This document shows, one piece after another, positions 41,430-49,353 of a stretch of 64,000 nt of DNA. Position numbers and translations under genes: made by a program. The DNA is from Tomitella cavernea (lineage in GTDB: Bacteria; Actinomycetota; Actinomycetes; Mycobacteriales; Mycobacteriaceae), in contig NZ_JAENKO010000008.1 of the NCBI RefSeq assembly GCF_016599145.1, forward strand, positions 32,199 through 96,198, in the 5' to 3' direction. Every line of letters begins with the position of its first letter. Positions within the stretch are counted from its first letter, which is position 1. Below the pieces are notes generated by a model that was given only the letters and a program-made list of their open reading frames with translations, did not search any database and had not been told where the DNA came from.

Positions 41430-42113
41430 TCAGTTGCCGCCGGCGGGCGGCGCGGGCGCGGCGGGGGCCGGGTCGATGGGTTGCGCCGGCAGGGCCTGCG
41501 CGATGATCGACGACATCTCCTGGATGGGGGCGGGTCCGGAGCCGTTCGGGAGCGTCAGCGCCACGTACACGGGACGGTCGACGGCGAACCATGTGGACGA
41601 CGCCAGGCCGATCTCCGCGCCGGAGACCTCGAACCATTGCACCGCGTCCACCTGCTGGATGCCGACGCCCTGGCGGAACCCGGCGGGCCGGTCCAGCCCG
41701 CAGCGCAGCACGATCGGCTCGGCGGCGGCGGGGTCCGCGGAATCGTCGGCGCCGGAGTCCGGCCGCCACGCGGCCGCGCCCTCCGGGGCCGGCTCGGCCA
41801 GTTCGGCGCGGGTGTAGTCGCCGAGGGTGTCCGGCATGGCCGCCAGAAGCGTTGAGCACGCGTCGGATCCGGACTCCGGGGCGGGCACCGCGCCGCTGAC
41901 GGCCACCGGCCCGGCGTCGTCGGAAGCGTCGTCGGAGCCGGCCACCAGCACCCCGGCGACGACGATGCCGACGATCAGCGCGACGGGCAACGCGATGGCG
42001 GTGGCGATCACGGCCGGGTGGAAGCGGTGCTCCCCGGCCGTCGGCTCCCCGGCCGGGGTCCCGGGCGGGTCCTGGGGGTCGTCAGGGCCGGAGCTGCCGT
42101 CGGGTTTCGTCAT
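41430..42113 (-). CDS. DUF3515 domain membrane-anchored protein
   Basis: 227 residues from ATG 42113. A hydrophilic Pro/Gly/Asp-rich start of about 30 residues is followed by one membrane helix (about 33-56, ATAIALPVALIVGIVVAGVL). An extracytoplasmic DUF3515 domain follows with conserved CSTLLAAMPDTLGDY and VLRCGLDRPAGF (two Cys) and QWFEVSG, then a Pro/Ala tail. It is conserved next to ddl/thiL in mycolata (Rv2980) and its function is unknown. The start lies in a 20-bp tandem duplication that also creates an upstream mini-frame. Confidence 0.82.
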   Translation of the reverse strand: MTKPDGSSGPDDPQDPPGTPAGEPTAGEHRFHPAVIATAIALPVALIVGIVVAGVLVAGSDDASDDAGPVAVSGAVPAPESGSDACSTLLAAMPDTLGDYTRAELAEPAPEGAAAWRPDSGADDSADPAAAEPIVLRCGLDRPAGFRQGVGIQQVDAVQWFEVSGAEIGLASSTWFAVDRPVYVALTLPNGSGPAPIQEMSSIIAQALPAQPIDPAPAAPAPPAGGN

Positions 42114-42160
42114 GGGTGGGCGGGTTTCGTCATGGGTGGGCGGGTTTCCTCGTGGGTGCG
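42101..42160. repeat. 20-bp tandem repeat over the DUF3515 start codon
   Basis: cgggtttcgtcatgggtggg occurs exactly at 42101-42120 and 42121-42140, with a degenerate third copy at 42141-42160. Each exact copy contains a minus-strand ATG. The upstream ATG (42133) opens a 7-codon frame whose TGA overlaps the true ATG at 42113. Confidence 0.8.
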
Positions 42161-42329
42161 GGGGTTCCTCGGAGCCCCGGGCCGGGTGCGGCGCGGGGCG
42201 GTCGATCGGCGGCCGCGCGGGCACTGGGCGGTCCCCGGCTAGTATCGCGACCGGCGACCACGGTACCCGTGTAGGCGGGATCACCCCGGCGTGCACCATG
42301 CCCGCCGGCGCCGCCCGCCATGGAAGGGG

Positions 42330-43391
42330 ATGCGCACAGCAGTGGACGAAGCGACGGTGGCCGAGGTGGGGGAATTCGACGTCATCAGACGGCTGGTCGG
42401 CGAGCGCCCGCCTGCCGCGGATCGGACCGTGCTCCTGGACACCGGCGACGACGCCGCGGTGCTCTCCGCCGCGGACTCCCGGGTGGTGACGTGCACGGAC
42501 ATGCTCGTGGAAGGCAGGCACTTCCGGCTGGACTGGTCGGCGCCCGCGGACGTGGGCGGCAAGGCGATCGCCCAGAACGCCGCGGACATTGCGGCGATGG
42601 GCGGCGGCTGCACCGGTTTCCTGGTGGCGATCGGCTGCCCGCCGTCGACTCCCGTCCGGGTGCTGGAGGAGATCTCGGCGGGGGCCCGCGCGGAGGCGGC
42701 GCGCGCGGGGGCGGCGATCGTCGGCGGTGATCTGGTGCAGGCGCGGCAGTTGGTGCTGAGCGTGACCGCGCTCGGCACCCTGGACGGGCGGCGTGCGGTG
42801 CGCCGCGCCGGCGCGCGCCCTTCGGACGTGCTCGCCGTGTGCGGGGGCACCGGCGCCTCCGCGGCCGGGCTGGCGCTGCTGCAGGCCGGATGGGGCATGC
42901 CGGGTTGCGCCGTGGCACTCGACGATGCGGTGGCGGCGCGACTGATCGCCGCGCACGTCCGTCCGCGTCCCCCGTACGCGGCGGGGCCGCAGGCGGCCGC
43001 CGCGGGGGCCACGGCGATGATCGACGTCTCCGATGGACTGGCCGCAGACCTGGGGCACATAGCGGAGGACTCCGGGGTGGTGCTCCGGGTCGATCCCGCC
43101 CGTCTGCGGGGGGACGCCGGCGGTGGCGCGGGGTTCGACGATCTGCGGTCCGCTGCGGACGCGTTCGGGGCGGACCCGTGGGAATGGGTGCTCGGCGGCG
43201 GCGAGGACCATCCGCTCGCGGCGACGTTCCCCGCGGCCGGGCCGCTACCCGAGGGGTGGCGGGCGGTCGGCACGGTGCACGCCCCCGGGGACGCGCCCGC
43301 GGGCAGCGGCCGGACGCCCGCAGAGCCGGCGGTGCTTTTCGGGGACTCCGCCTACGGCGGCGCACCGGGGTGGGTCGCCTTCGGGCGGTGA
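42330..43391 (+). CDS. thiL: Thiamine-monophosphate kinase
   Basis: 353 residues from ATG 42330; GTG 42342 is an alternative that gives better spacing to GGAAGGGG. This is the ThiL/AIR-synthase fold: GEFDVIRRLVGERP start, TGDDAAVL (Mg and nucleotide site), VTCTDMLVEGRHFRLDW, DVGGKAIAQNAADIAAMGG, and IDVSDGLAADLGHIAEDSG. It phosphorylates thiamine monophosphate to the active diphosphate used, for example, by IlvB. The carbonic anhydrase gene follows after 17 bp. Confidence 0.93.
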   Translation: MRTAVDEATVAEVGEFDVIRRLVGERPPAADRTVLLDTGDDAAVLSAADSRVVTCTDMLVEGRHFRLDWSAPADVGGKAIAQNAADIAAMGGGCTGFLVAIGCPPSTPVRVLEEISAGARAEAARAGAAIVGGDLVQARQLVLSVTALGTLDGRRAVRRAGARPSDVLAVCGGTGASAAGLALLQAGWGMPGCAVALDDAVAARLIAAHVRPRPPYAAGPQAAAAGATAMIDVSDGLAADLGHIAEDSGVVLRVDPARLRGDAGGGAGFDDLRSAADAFGADPWEWVLGGGEDHPLAATFPAAGPLPEGWRAVGTVHAPGDAPAGSGRTPAEPAVLFGDSAYGGAPGWVAFGR

Positions 43392-43396
43392 GGCGA

Positions 43397-43402
43397 TAGA
43401 TT
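43397..43402 (+). promoter_or_regulatory. Putative -10 box (TAGATT) of the carbonic-anhydrase gene
   Basis: TAGATT lies 6 nt before ATG 43409 and only 5 nt after the thiL stop. Inferred. Confidence 0.4.
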
Positions 43403-43408
43403 GCTGGA

Positions 43409-43930
43409 ATGGCGATCTACGCACTGGACGACAGAGTCCCCGACGTCCACCCGTCCGCGTACGTGCACCCGGACGCGGTGGTCATCGGCGCGGTCACCCT
43501 GGCCGCCGGCGCCTCCGTGTGGCCGCACGCGGTGCTGCGCGGCGACTATGGCCGCATCGAGGTGGGCGAGGCGACGAACATCCAGGACGGGACTGTGGTG
43601 CATTGCACACCCGTCGACCCGACGATCATCGGGGCGCGCTGCGTGCTGGGCCATAACGCGCACGTGGAGGGGGCGGTGATCGAGGACGACACCCTCATCG
43701 CGTCCGGCTCGGTGGTGCTCAACGGGGCGCACGTGGGCGCCGGATCCGTCGTGGGGGCCGGTGCGGTGGTGCCGTTCGGCGCCGTGGTGCCGGACCGGTC
43801 GATGGCACTGGGAGTGCCCGCCCGCGTCCGCGAGGACTTCACGGTGCCGGAGGGCCATCTGCATGTCAACGTCGACATGTACGCCGCGAACGCGGAGCAC
43901 TATCGGACCGCGCTGCGCAGGATCGGGTGA
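43409..43930 (+). CDS. Gamma-carbonic anhydrase family protein
   Basis: 173 residues, a left-handed beta-helix hexapeptide-repeat protein. Putative zinc histidines appear in VVHCTPVD and [14 protein letters not shown]. It may hydrate CO2, but many members of this family (YrdA/PaaY type) have no proven activity or act as thioesterases. The stop overlaps the ung GTG, so it is coupled to ung. Confidence 0.88.
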   Translation: MAIYALDDRVPDVHPSAYVHPDAVVIGAVTLAAGASVWPHAVLRGDYGRIEVGEATNIQDGTVVHCTPVDPTIIGARCVLGHNAHVEGAVIEDDTLIASGSVVLNGAHVGAGSVVGAGAVVPFGAVVPDRSMALGVPARVREDFTVPEGHLHVNVDMYAANAEHYRTALRRIG

Positions 43931-44622
43931 CGGCCGTGCAAAGTCCCGCACCGCTGCCGCTCGAGCGTCTCGTCCACCCCACCTGGGTGCCGGCACTGCA
44001 GCCGGTGGCCCAGCGGATCACCGCGATGGGCGAGTTCCTGCGCGCGGAACTGGCCGACGGCCGCGGCTACCTGCCCGAGGGCGACGCAGTGCTGCGCGCG
44101 TTCGCGGAGCCGATGGACCGGGTCCGAGTCCTCATCGTGGGGCAGGACCCGTACCCCACGCCGGGGCACGCGGTGGGCCTGAGCTTCTCCGTGGACCCGT
44201 CGGTGCGGCCGATCCCGCGGAGCCTGACGAACATCTATCGCGAATACTCCGAGGACCTCGGCCTGCCGGTGCCGGACGGCGGCGATCTGTCTCCGTGGAG
44301 CCGCAACGGGGTGCTGCTGCTCAACAGGGTGCTCACCGTGCGGCCGGGCGAGGCGGGGTCGCACCGCCTCAAGGGCTGGGAGGAGGTGACCGAGCAGGCC
44401 ATCCTGGCGCTGGTCGCGCGCGGCGGGCCGCTCGTGGCGATCCTCTGGGGACGCGACGCGCAGAGTCTCAAGCCGTGGCTGGACGACGTGCCCGTGGTGG
44501 AGTCGGCCCACCCGTCGCCGCTGTCCGCGTCGCGGGGGTTCTTCGGCTCCAGACCGTTCAGCCGGGCCGACGACCTGCTGATCGCGCAGGGGGCCGACCC
44601 CGTCGACTGGGCGCTGCAGTAG
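43927..44622 (+). CDS. ung: Uracil-DNA glycosylase
   Basis: 231 residues, family 1 UDG. The water-activating motif [16 protein letters not shown] has D74; [12 protein letters not shown], then the Leu-loop [18 protein letters not shown] with the catalytic His. It removes uracil from DNA, first step of base excision repair. The GTG start overlaps the preceding stop by 4 nt. A strong hairpin follows 20 bp downstream. Confidence 0.97.
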   Translation: MTAVQSPAPLPLERLVHPTWVPALQPVAQRITAMGEFLRAELADGRGYLPEGDAVLRAFAEPMDRVRVLIVGQDPYPTPGHAVGLSFSVDPSVRPIPRSLTNIYREYSEDLGLPVPDGGDLSPWSRNGVLLLNRVLTVRPGEAGSHRLKGWEEVTEQAILALVARGGPLVAILWGRDAQSLKPWLDDVPVVESAHPSPLSASRGFFGSRPFSRADDLLIAQGADPVDWALQ

Positions 44623-44641
44623 CGCGCCCGTGAACGGAGAA

Positions 44642-44669
44642 ACCCCCGTCACCGTGCGGTGGCGGGGGT
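44642..44669. terminator. Bidirectional hairpin between ung and rpmB
   Basis: 13-bp stem ACCCCCGTCACCG / CGGTGGCGGGGGT (one T-G pair), 2-nt loop, in the convergent gap. Confidence 0.75.
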
Positions 44670-44702
44670 CCGGGGCACCGGGACACGGTGCCGATGTGCG
44701 GA

Positions 44703-44894
44703 TCAGGCGCGCGCGACCTTGCCGGCCTTGATGCACGAGGTGCACACGTTCATGCGCTTACGGGTGCCGTTGCCCAGGCGTGCGTGCACGGTCTGGATGT
44801 TGGGGTTCCAACGGCGCTTGGTCCGCCGGTGCGAGTGCGAGACGGACATTCCGAAGCCGGGTCCCTTGGCACAGACGTCGCAGACGGCAGCCAT
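44703..44894 (-). CDS. rpmB: 50S ribosomal protein L28 (bL28)
   Basis: 63 residues from ATG 44894, with GAGGAG 10 nt upstream. [20 protein letters not shown] and [12 protein letters not shown] show the two CxxC pairs of the zinc-binding (C+) form. [14 protein letters not shown] is the rRNA-binding loop. Zinc-free paralogues exist in many actinobacteria under Zur control; the one here would be the zinc-replete version. Divergent from the DAK2 gene. Confidence 0.96.
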   Translation of the reverse strand: MAAVCDVCAKGPGFGMSVSHSHRRTKRRWNPNIQTVHARLGNGTRKRMNVCTSCIKAGKVARA

Positions 44895-45220
44895 AGTCGT
44901 CGAACTCCTCGAATAGTCTGGATGGTTGTTGTCAGGTCTTTCCTGCAAGCAGGTAAGTCGATCTCTTCCTACCGGCGGAGCAGTCGAGCCTTCCCGGCAA
45001 AGAGGATAGCGGCCCCGTGCGGTACGGCCGCACGCGGGTGGCGCGCAGCCGTGCTCGGGTCGAGGCAACCGTGCAAGAATAGCGCCCCGCGGCCGTCGGC
45101 GCCAAACCGCGCCCGCCACCACTAGCCTTGCGGTGCGGGCGGCAGCACCGTCCGCCACGGCGCGAGCATACGTGTCCGCCGCGGTACCCGGACAGGATCA
45201 GCGAAGGGGGGAATCCGGCA

Positions 45221-46882
45221 GTGCGCGATCACGTATTCGATGCGGCGGCGGTCCGGCGCTGGGCGGAGGCGAGCGTGGACGCGCTCACCTGCAGGCGCCG
45301 GGAGATCGACGCGCTCAACGTGTTCCCGGTGCCGGATTCGGACACGGGGACCAACGTCATGCACACCTTCACCGCCGCGGCCGAGCAGGTCTCCGGGGGT
45401 TCCGGGGGGGGTGCGGCGGCGCCGACGGCCGCGGCCGCTCTGCAGGATCTCGCCGCGGGCGCGGTGGACGGGGCGCGCGGGAACTCCGGCGTGATCCTGT
45501 CTCAGGTGCTCATGGGCCTTGCACAGGAGGCGGCCGCCGACGGCCGGGCGGGCGGCCTCGACGGCCGGGGGCTGAGCGCGGGACTGGCGCGCGGGGCGCT
45601 GCTCGCACGCAACGCTGTGAGCATGCCGATGGAAGGCACCGTCCTCACCGTGATCGACGCGGCCGCGCAGGGGTGCGCGGGGGAGGAGACGCTCACGGCC
45701 GCGGCGCGCGCCGCGGCCGGGGCCGCATACGAGGCGCTCGGCAGGACGACACGCCAACTCGACGTCCTCGAGGCGGCCGGCGTGGTGGATGCGGGCGGTC
45801 TTGGGCTGCTGGTGGTTCTCGACTGCCTGGCCGAGACGCTGTCGGGGCAGCGGGTGCAGCGGCCGACGTTCGTCCGGTCGGTCGACGCGGCGCTGGGGCG
45901 ATCCGGCGCAGCGATAACTAGGCTGGATCTGTCCGCGGCGGCGGACCCGGAGTCCGCGCACGGTTGCGCGGCGGGTGCGGACGAGTACGAGGTGATGTAC
46001 CTGCTCGACGACGCCGACGACACGGCCGTGGCCGCGCTGCGCCGCAGGCTGGAGGCGGTCGGGAACTCGGTGGTGATCGTGGGCGACGGCACCGGCGGCC
46101 GGTCCGTGCACGTGCACCTGCGGGACGCGGGGCTGGCCGTGGACAGCGGGCTCGAGGCCGGCCGGATCCGGAAGGTCCGCATCACGCATCTGGGCGTGCA
46201 GCAGCGCCGGCAGACGGGCCTGCGCCCCGGGCGCGCGGTGCTGGCGGTGGTCGACGGTGCGGGCGCGGTGCCGCTGTTCGAGGCGGCGGGCGCGCGGGTG
46301 CTGCCCGTCGACGGCTCCGCCTCGGGCTCGGCTCTGCTCGCCGCCGTCGGGGACACCGACGCCGGCGAGGTCCTCGTGCTGCCGAACGGACTCGTGCGCT
46401 CCGAGGACCTGGTGGTGGTCAGCGCCGCCGCCCGGCGCCAGGGGCAGCAGGTGCTGCCGTTGCCGTGCTCGTCCGCGGTGCAGGGGTTGGCCTCGATCGC
46501 GGTGCACGATCCGCACCGCCCGTCGAGCGACGACACCTACGCGATGGCGGAGGCCGCCGCCGCGACGCGCTGCGCGCACCTGCGCGTCGCGGACACGCGC
46601 GCGTTGACGTGGTCCGGAACATGCGAACCGGGCGATGCGCTGGGAGTGATCGGCGGCGAGGTGATGGTGGTCGAGCCCCGCGCGTCGACGGCGGTGACGA
46701 CCCTGCTGGACTTGATGCTCGGCACGGGTGGGGAACTGGTGACGCTTCTTGTCGGTGCCGCGGCGGATGATGAGCTGGTGTCGGCTGCCCGCGCGCACGT
46801 GGAGCAGCGGCATCCGGCGGTGGAGCTGTCGGTTTTCCCTGGTCTGCAGTCGGGCGACGTGCTGCAGATCGGGGTCGAGTGA
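45221..46882 (+). CDS. DAK2 domain-containing protein (FakA/YloV-like kinase)
   Basis: 553 residues from GTG 45221 with GAAGGGGG upstream. The N-terminal DAK2/DhaL domain (about 1-200) carries the nucleotide/Mg motif NVFPVPDSDTGTN and GARGNSGVILSQ. A middle linker domain and a C-terminal DegV-like fatty-acid-binding region complete the usual architecture. In Firmicutes FakA phosphorylates fatty acids bound to FakB. The actinobacterial role is less clear and no FakB gene is here. It lies 42 bp upstream of recG, as in mycobacteria (Rv2974c-Rv2973c). Confidence 0.88.
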   Translation: MRDHVFDAAAVRRWAEASVDALTCRRREIDALNVFPVPDSDTGTNVMHTFTAAAEQVSGGSGGGAAAPTAAAALQDLAAGAVDGARGNSGVILSQVLMGLAQEAAADGRAGGLDGRGLSAGLARGALLARNAVSMPMEGTVLTVIDAAAQGCAGEETLTAAARAAAGAAYEALGRTTRQLDVLEAAGVVDAGGLGLLVVLDCLAETLSGQRVQRPTFVRSVDAALGRSGAAITRLDLSAAADPESAHGCAAGADEYEVMYLLDDADDTAVAALRRRLEAVGNSVVIVGDGTGGRSVHVHLRDAGLAVDSGLEAGRIRKVRITHLGVQQRRQTGLRPGRAVLAVVDGAGAVPLFEAAGARVLPVDGSASGSALLAAVGDTDAGEVLVLPNGLVRSEDLVVVSAAARRQGQQVLPLPCSSAVQGLASIAVHDPHRPSSDDTYAMAEAAAATRCAHLRVADTRALTWSGTCEPGDALGVIGGEVMVVEPRASTAVTTLLDLMLGTGGELVTLLVGAAADDELVSAARAHVEQRHPAVELSVFPGLQSGDVLQIGVE

Positions 46883-46924
46883 CGGCCCCGCGGATCCCGA
46901 CGCGGGAGAACGGAGGGGGCGGCG

Positions 46925-49291
46925 GTGGCGACGCTCACGGACAGGCTGGACCTGCTGCTCGGTGACGCGACGGCGGCGGTGCTGGCGGACCAGTTCGAGC
47001 TGCGCACCGCCGGGGACCTTCTGCGGCACTATCCGCGCAGGTATCTGCGCGCCGGCTCCCTGATGGCGCCGGAGGACCTCGCCTCGGGCACACACGTCAC
47101 CATCGCGGCGCGGGTGGTGGAGGCGGATATCAGGCCCATCCGCCGCGATCCACGCCGCAAGCTGCTCCGGGCGGTGCTCGACGACGGCCGCAACCGCCTC
47201 GGCGTGACGTTCTTCAGCCCGCACAAGGTGCGCCATCACATCGCGGTGGGGCGGCGCGGTCTGTTCTCCGGGCAGTTGGGCACCTTCAACGGCCGGCTGA
47301 CGCTGACCCACCCCGACTATCTGCTGTTGCCGGAGTCCGCGCAGGCGCGCGCCGGCGACGGGGCGCTGCTGGCCCCGGGCCAGCGGGTGCAGGGCGGCGG
47401 GTCGCTCGCCCGGATGGCGGAGGCCCTGCAGGATTCGGGCGACGGCCTGTCCGCCGCGGACCTCGACCGTGCCCTGCTGCCCATCTATCCCGCGTCCGCC
47501 AAGGCGCAGACGTGGACGATCATGCGGTGCGTGCGCCAGGTGCTCGATCAGCTCGAGCCGGTGGCGGACCCGGTGCCGCAGGACATCGTCGCGCGGTACG
47601 GGCACGTGTCGCTGGATGCCGCGCTGCGCGGCATCCACCGGCCGTCGTCGGAGGGCGAGGCGGCGGCCGCGCGGGGCCGGCTGCGTTTCGATGAGGCCGC
47701 ATCGATGCAGCTCATGCTGGCCCGGCGGCGCGCCGAAGACCAGCGTGGCAAGGCGCCGGCGGGCGCACGGCGCACCGGGGCGGCGGTGGACGCGTTCACC
47801 GCGCGGTTGCCGTTCGAGCTGACCGAAGGGCAGCAGCAGGTGCTCGCCGAGGTGCGCCGCGACCTCGAGGGCGCCGTCCCCATGCGCCGTCTGCTGCAGG
47901 GCGAGGTGGGATCCGGTAAGACCGTGATCGCGGTCCTGGCGATGCTGCAGGCGGTCGACGCCGCCCACCAGTGCGCCATGCTGGCGCCCACCGAGGTGCT
48001 GGCGGTGCAGCACGCCCGGTCCATCCGGCAGCTGCTCGGTCCGCTGGCCCGCGCGGGCCAGCTCGACGGGGCGGAGGACGGGACGCGCGTCACCCTGCTC
48101 ACCGGGTCGATGCCCACGGCCGAGCGGCGGCGCGCGTTGCTGGAGATCGCCTCGGGCGAGGCCGGCATCGTCGTCGGCACGCACGCGCTGCTCGAGGACG
48201 CGGTGACGTTCTTCGACCTGGGCCTGGTGGTGGTCGACGAGCAGCACCGGTTCGGCGTGCACCAGCGCGACCGCCTCCATGGCAAGGCACGTGCGGGGTT
48301 CGCGCCGCACCTGCTCGTGATGACGGCGACGCCGATCCCGCGCACGGTCGCGCTCACCCAGTTCGGCGACCTGGACACCTCCACCCTGCGTGAGCTGCCG
48401 CGCGGGCGGTCTCCGATCCGCACGTCGGTGGTGTCGATGCCCGACAACCCACGGTGGGTCAAGCGGGCATGGGAACGGATCGTCGAGGAGGTGGCGGACG
48501 GCCGGCAGGCGTACATCGTGTGCGCGCGGATCGGCGACCCGTCCTCCGAGCCGGCGTCCGGATCCGTGTCGACCCCCGGATCCGAGTCGACCCCCGGGTC
48601 CGAGTCGACCCCCGGGGCCGCGCCGCCGGAGCCCGCGCGGGGCGCGGGCGGGGCCGACGCGGACAAGGCCCCGCAGCCCGACGCCAACGCCGCGGTGGAC
48701 GTGTACGACAAGCTGGTGCAGGGCGCACTGTCCCGAGTGAGCGTGGGACTGCTGCACGGCCGGATGCCGTCCGCCGAGAAGGACGCGGTGATGCGCCGAT
48801 TCTCCGAGGGCGACATCGACGTCCTGGTCAGCACCACCGTCGTCGAGGTCGGCGTGGACGTGCCGAACGCCACCGTCATGGTGATCCTCGACGCCGAACG
48901 CTTCGGGGTCAGCCAACTGCACCAGTTGCGCGGACGGGTCGGCAGAGGACAGGCCCCGGGGTTGTGCATCCTCATCAGCGGGCGCCCGGCCGGAGCGCCG
49001 TCGAGTGCGCGGCTGGAATCCGTCGCGGCCACCGCCGACGGCTTCGAGCTGGCCCGGCTCGACTTGCAGTTGCGCCACGAGGGCGACGTGGTGGGCACCG
49101 CGCAGTCCGGCCGCACCAGCGGCCTGCGGTTGCTGTCGGTGCTCGAGGACGAGGACGTGATCCTCGACGCCCGCGAGTTCGCCGCGGACATGGTGCAGCG
49201 GGATCCGGAGCTCACCCGGCATCCCGGCCTGGCGGAGATGGTCTCGACGGTGGAGGGGACCGAGCGCGGGGAGTTCCTCTTCCGCGCCTGA
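46925..49291 (+). CDS. recG: ATP-dependent DNA helicase RecG
   Basis: 788 residues from GTG 46925 (GGAGGG upstream). N-terminal OB/wedge domain; helicase core with Walker A GEVGSGKT (about 325-332), DEQH box (about 438-441), MTATPIPRT and the C-terminal motif VI QLRGRVGRG. It remodels stalled forks and Holliday junctions. Between motifs in the second RecA domain, residues about 540-587 are a low-complexity insert with GSESTP repeats and Ala/Pro/Asp-rich sequence, encoded by 15-bp repeats; the core motifs on both sides are intact. Confidence 0.95.
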   Translation: MATLTDRLDLLLGDATAAVLADQFELRTAGDLLRHYPRRYLRAGSLMAPEDLASGTHVTIAARVVEADIRPIRRDPRRKLLRAVLDDGRNRLGVTFFSPHKVRHHIAVGRRGLFSGQLGTFNGRLTLTHPDYLLLPESAQARAGDGALLAPGQRVQGGGSLARMAEALQDSGDGLSAADLDRALLPIYPASAKAQTWTIMRCVRQVLDQLEPVADPVPQDIVARYGHVSLDAALRGIHRPSSEGEAAAARGRLRFDEAASMQLMLARRRAEDQRGKAPAGARRTGAAVDAFTARLPFELTEGQQQVLAEVRRDLEGAVPMRRLLQGEVGSGKTVIAVLAMLQAVDAAHQCAMLAPTEVLAVQHARSIRQLLGPLARAGQLDGAEDGTRVTLLTGSMPTAERRRALLEIASGEAGIVVGTHALLEDAVTFFDLGLVVVDEQHRFGVHQRDRLHGKARAGFAPHLLVMTATPIPRTVALTQFGDLDTSTLRELPRGRSPIRTSVVSMPDNPRWVKRAWERIVEEVADGRQAYIVCARIGDPSSEPASGSVSTPGSESTPGSESTPGAAPPEPARGAGGADADKAPQPDANAAVDVYDKLVQGALSRVSVGLLHGRMPSAEKDAVMRRFSEGDIDVLVSTTVVEVGVDVPNATVMVILDAERFGVSQLHQLRGRVGRGQAPGLCILISGRPAGAPSSARLESVAATADGFELARLDLQLRHEGDVVGTAQSGRTSGLRLLSVLEDEDVILDAREFAADMVQRDPELTRHPGLAEMVSTVEGTERGEFLFRA

Positions 49292-49340
49292 GCCACAGTA
49301 CGGCTCCTGCGCGCGGGGCGGGGGCCCGGCGCACGGAAGG

Positions 49341-49346
49341 TAGGTT
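49341..49346 (+). promoter_or_regulatory. Putative -10 box (TAGGTT) of pyc
   Basis: TAGGTT lies 7 nt before ATG 49354. Leaderless layout, inferred. Confidence 0.4.
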
Positions 49347-49353
49347 TGCAGGC

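Noticed and set aside
45122..49222. Very long minus-strand open frame (over 1300 codons) opposite the DAK2 and recG genes
   Set aside because: Arg/Gly/His-rich translation without domains; it mirrors the codon bias of two well-supported genes on the plus strand, a normal artefact at this GC content.
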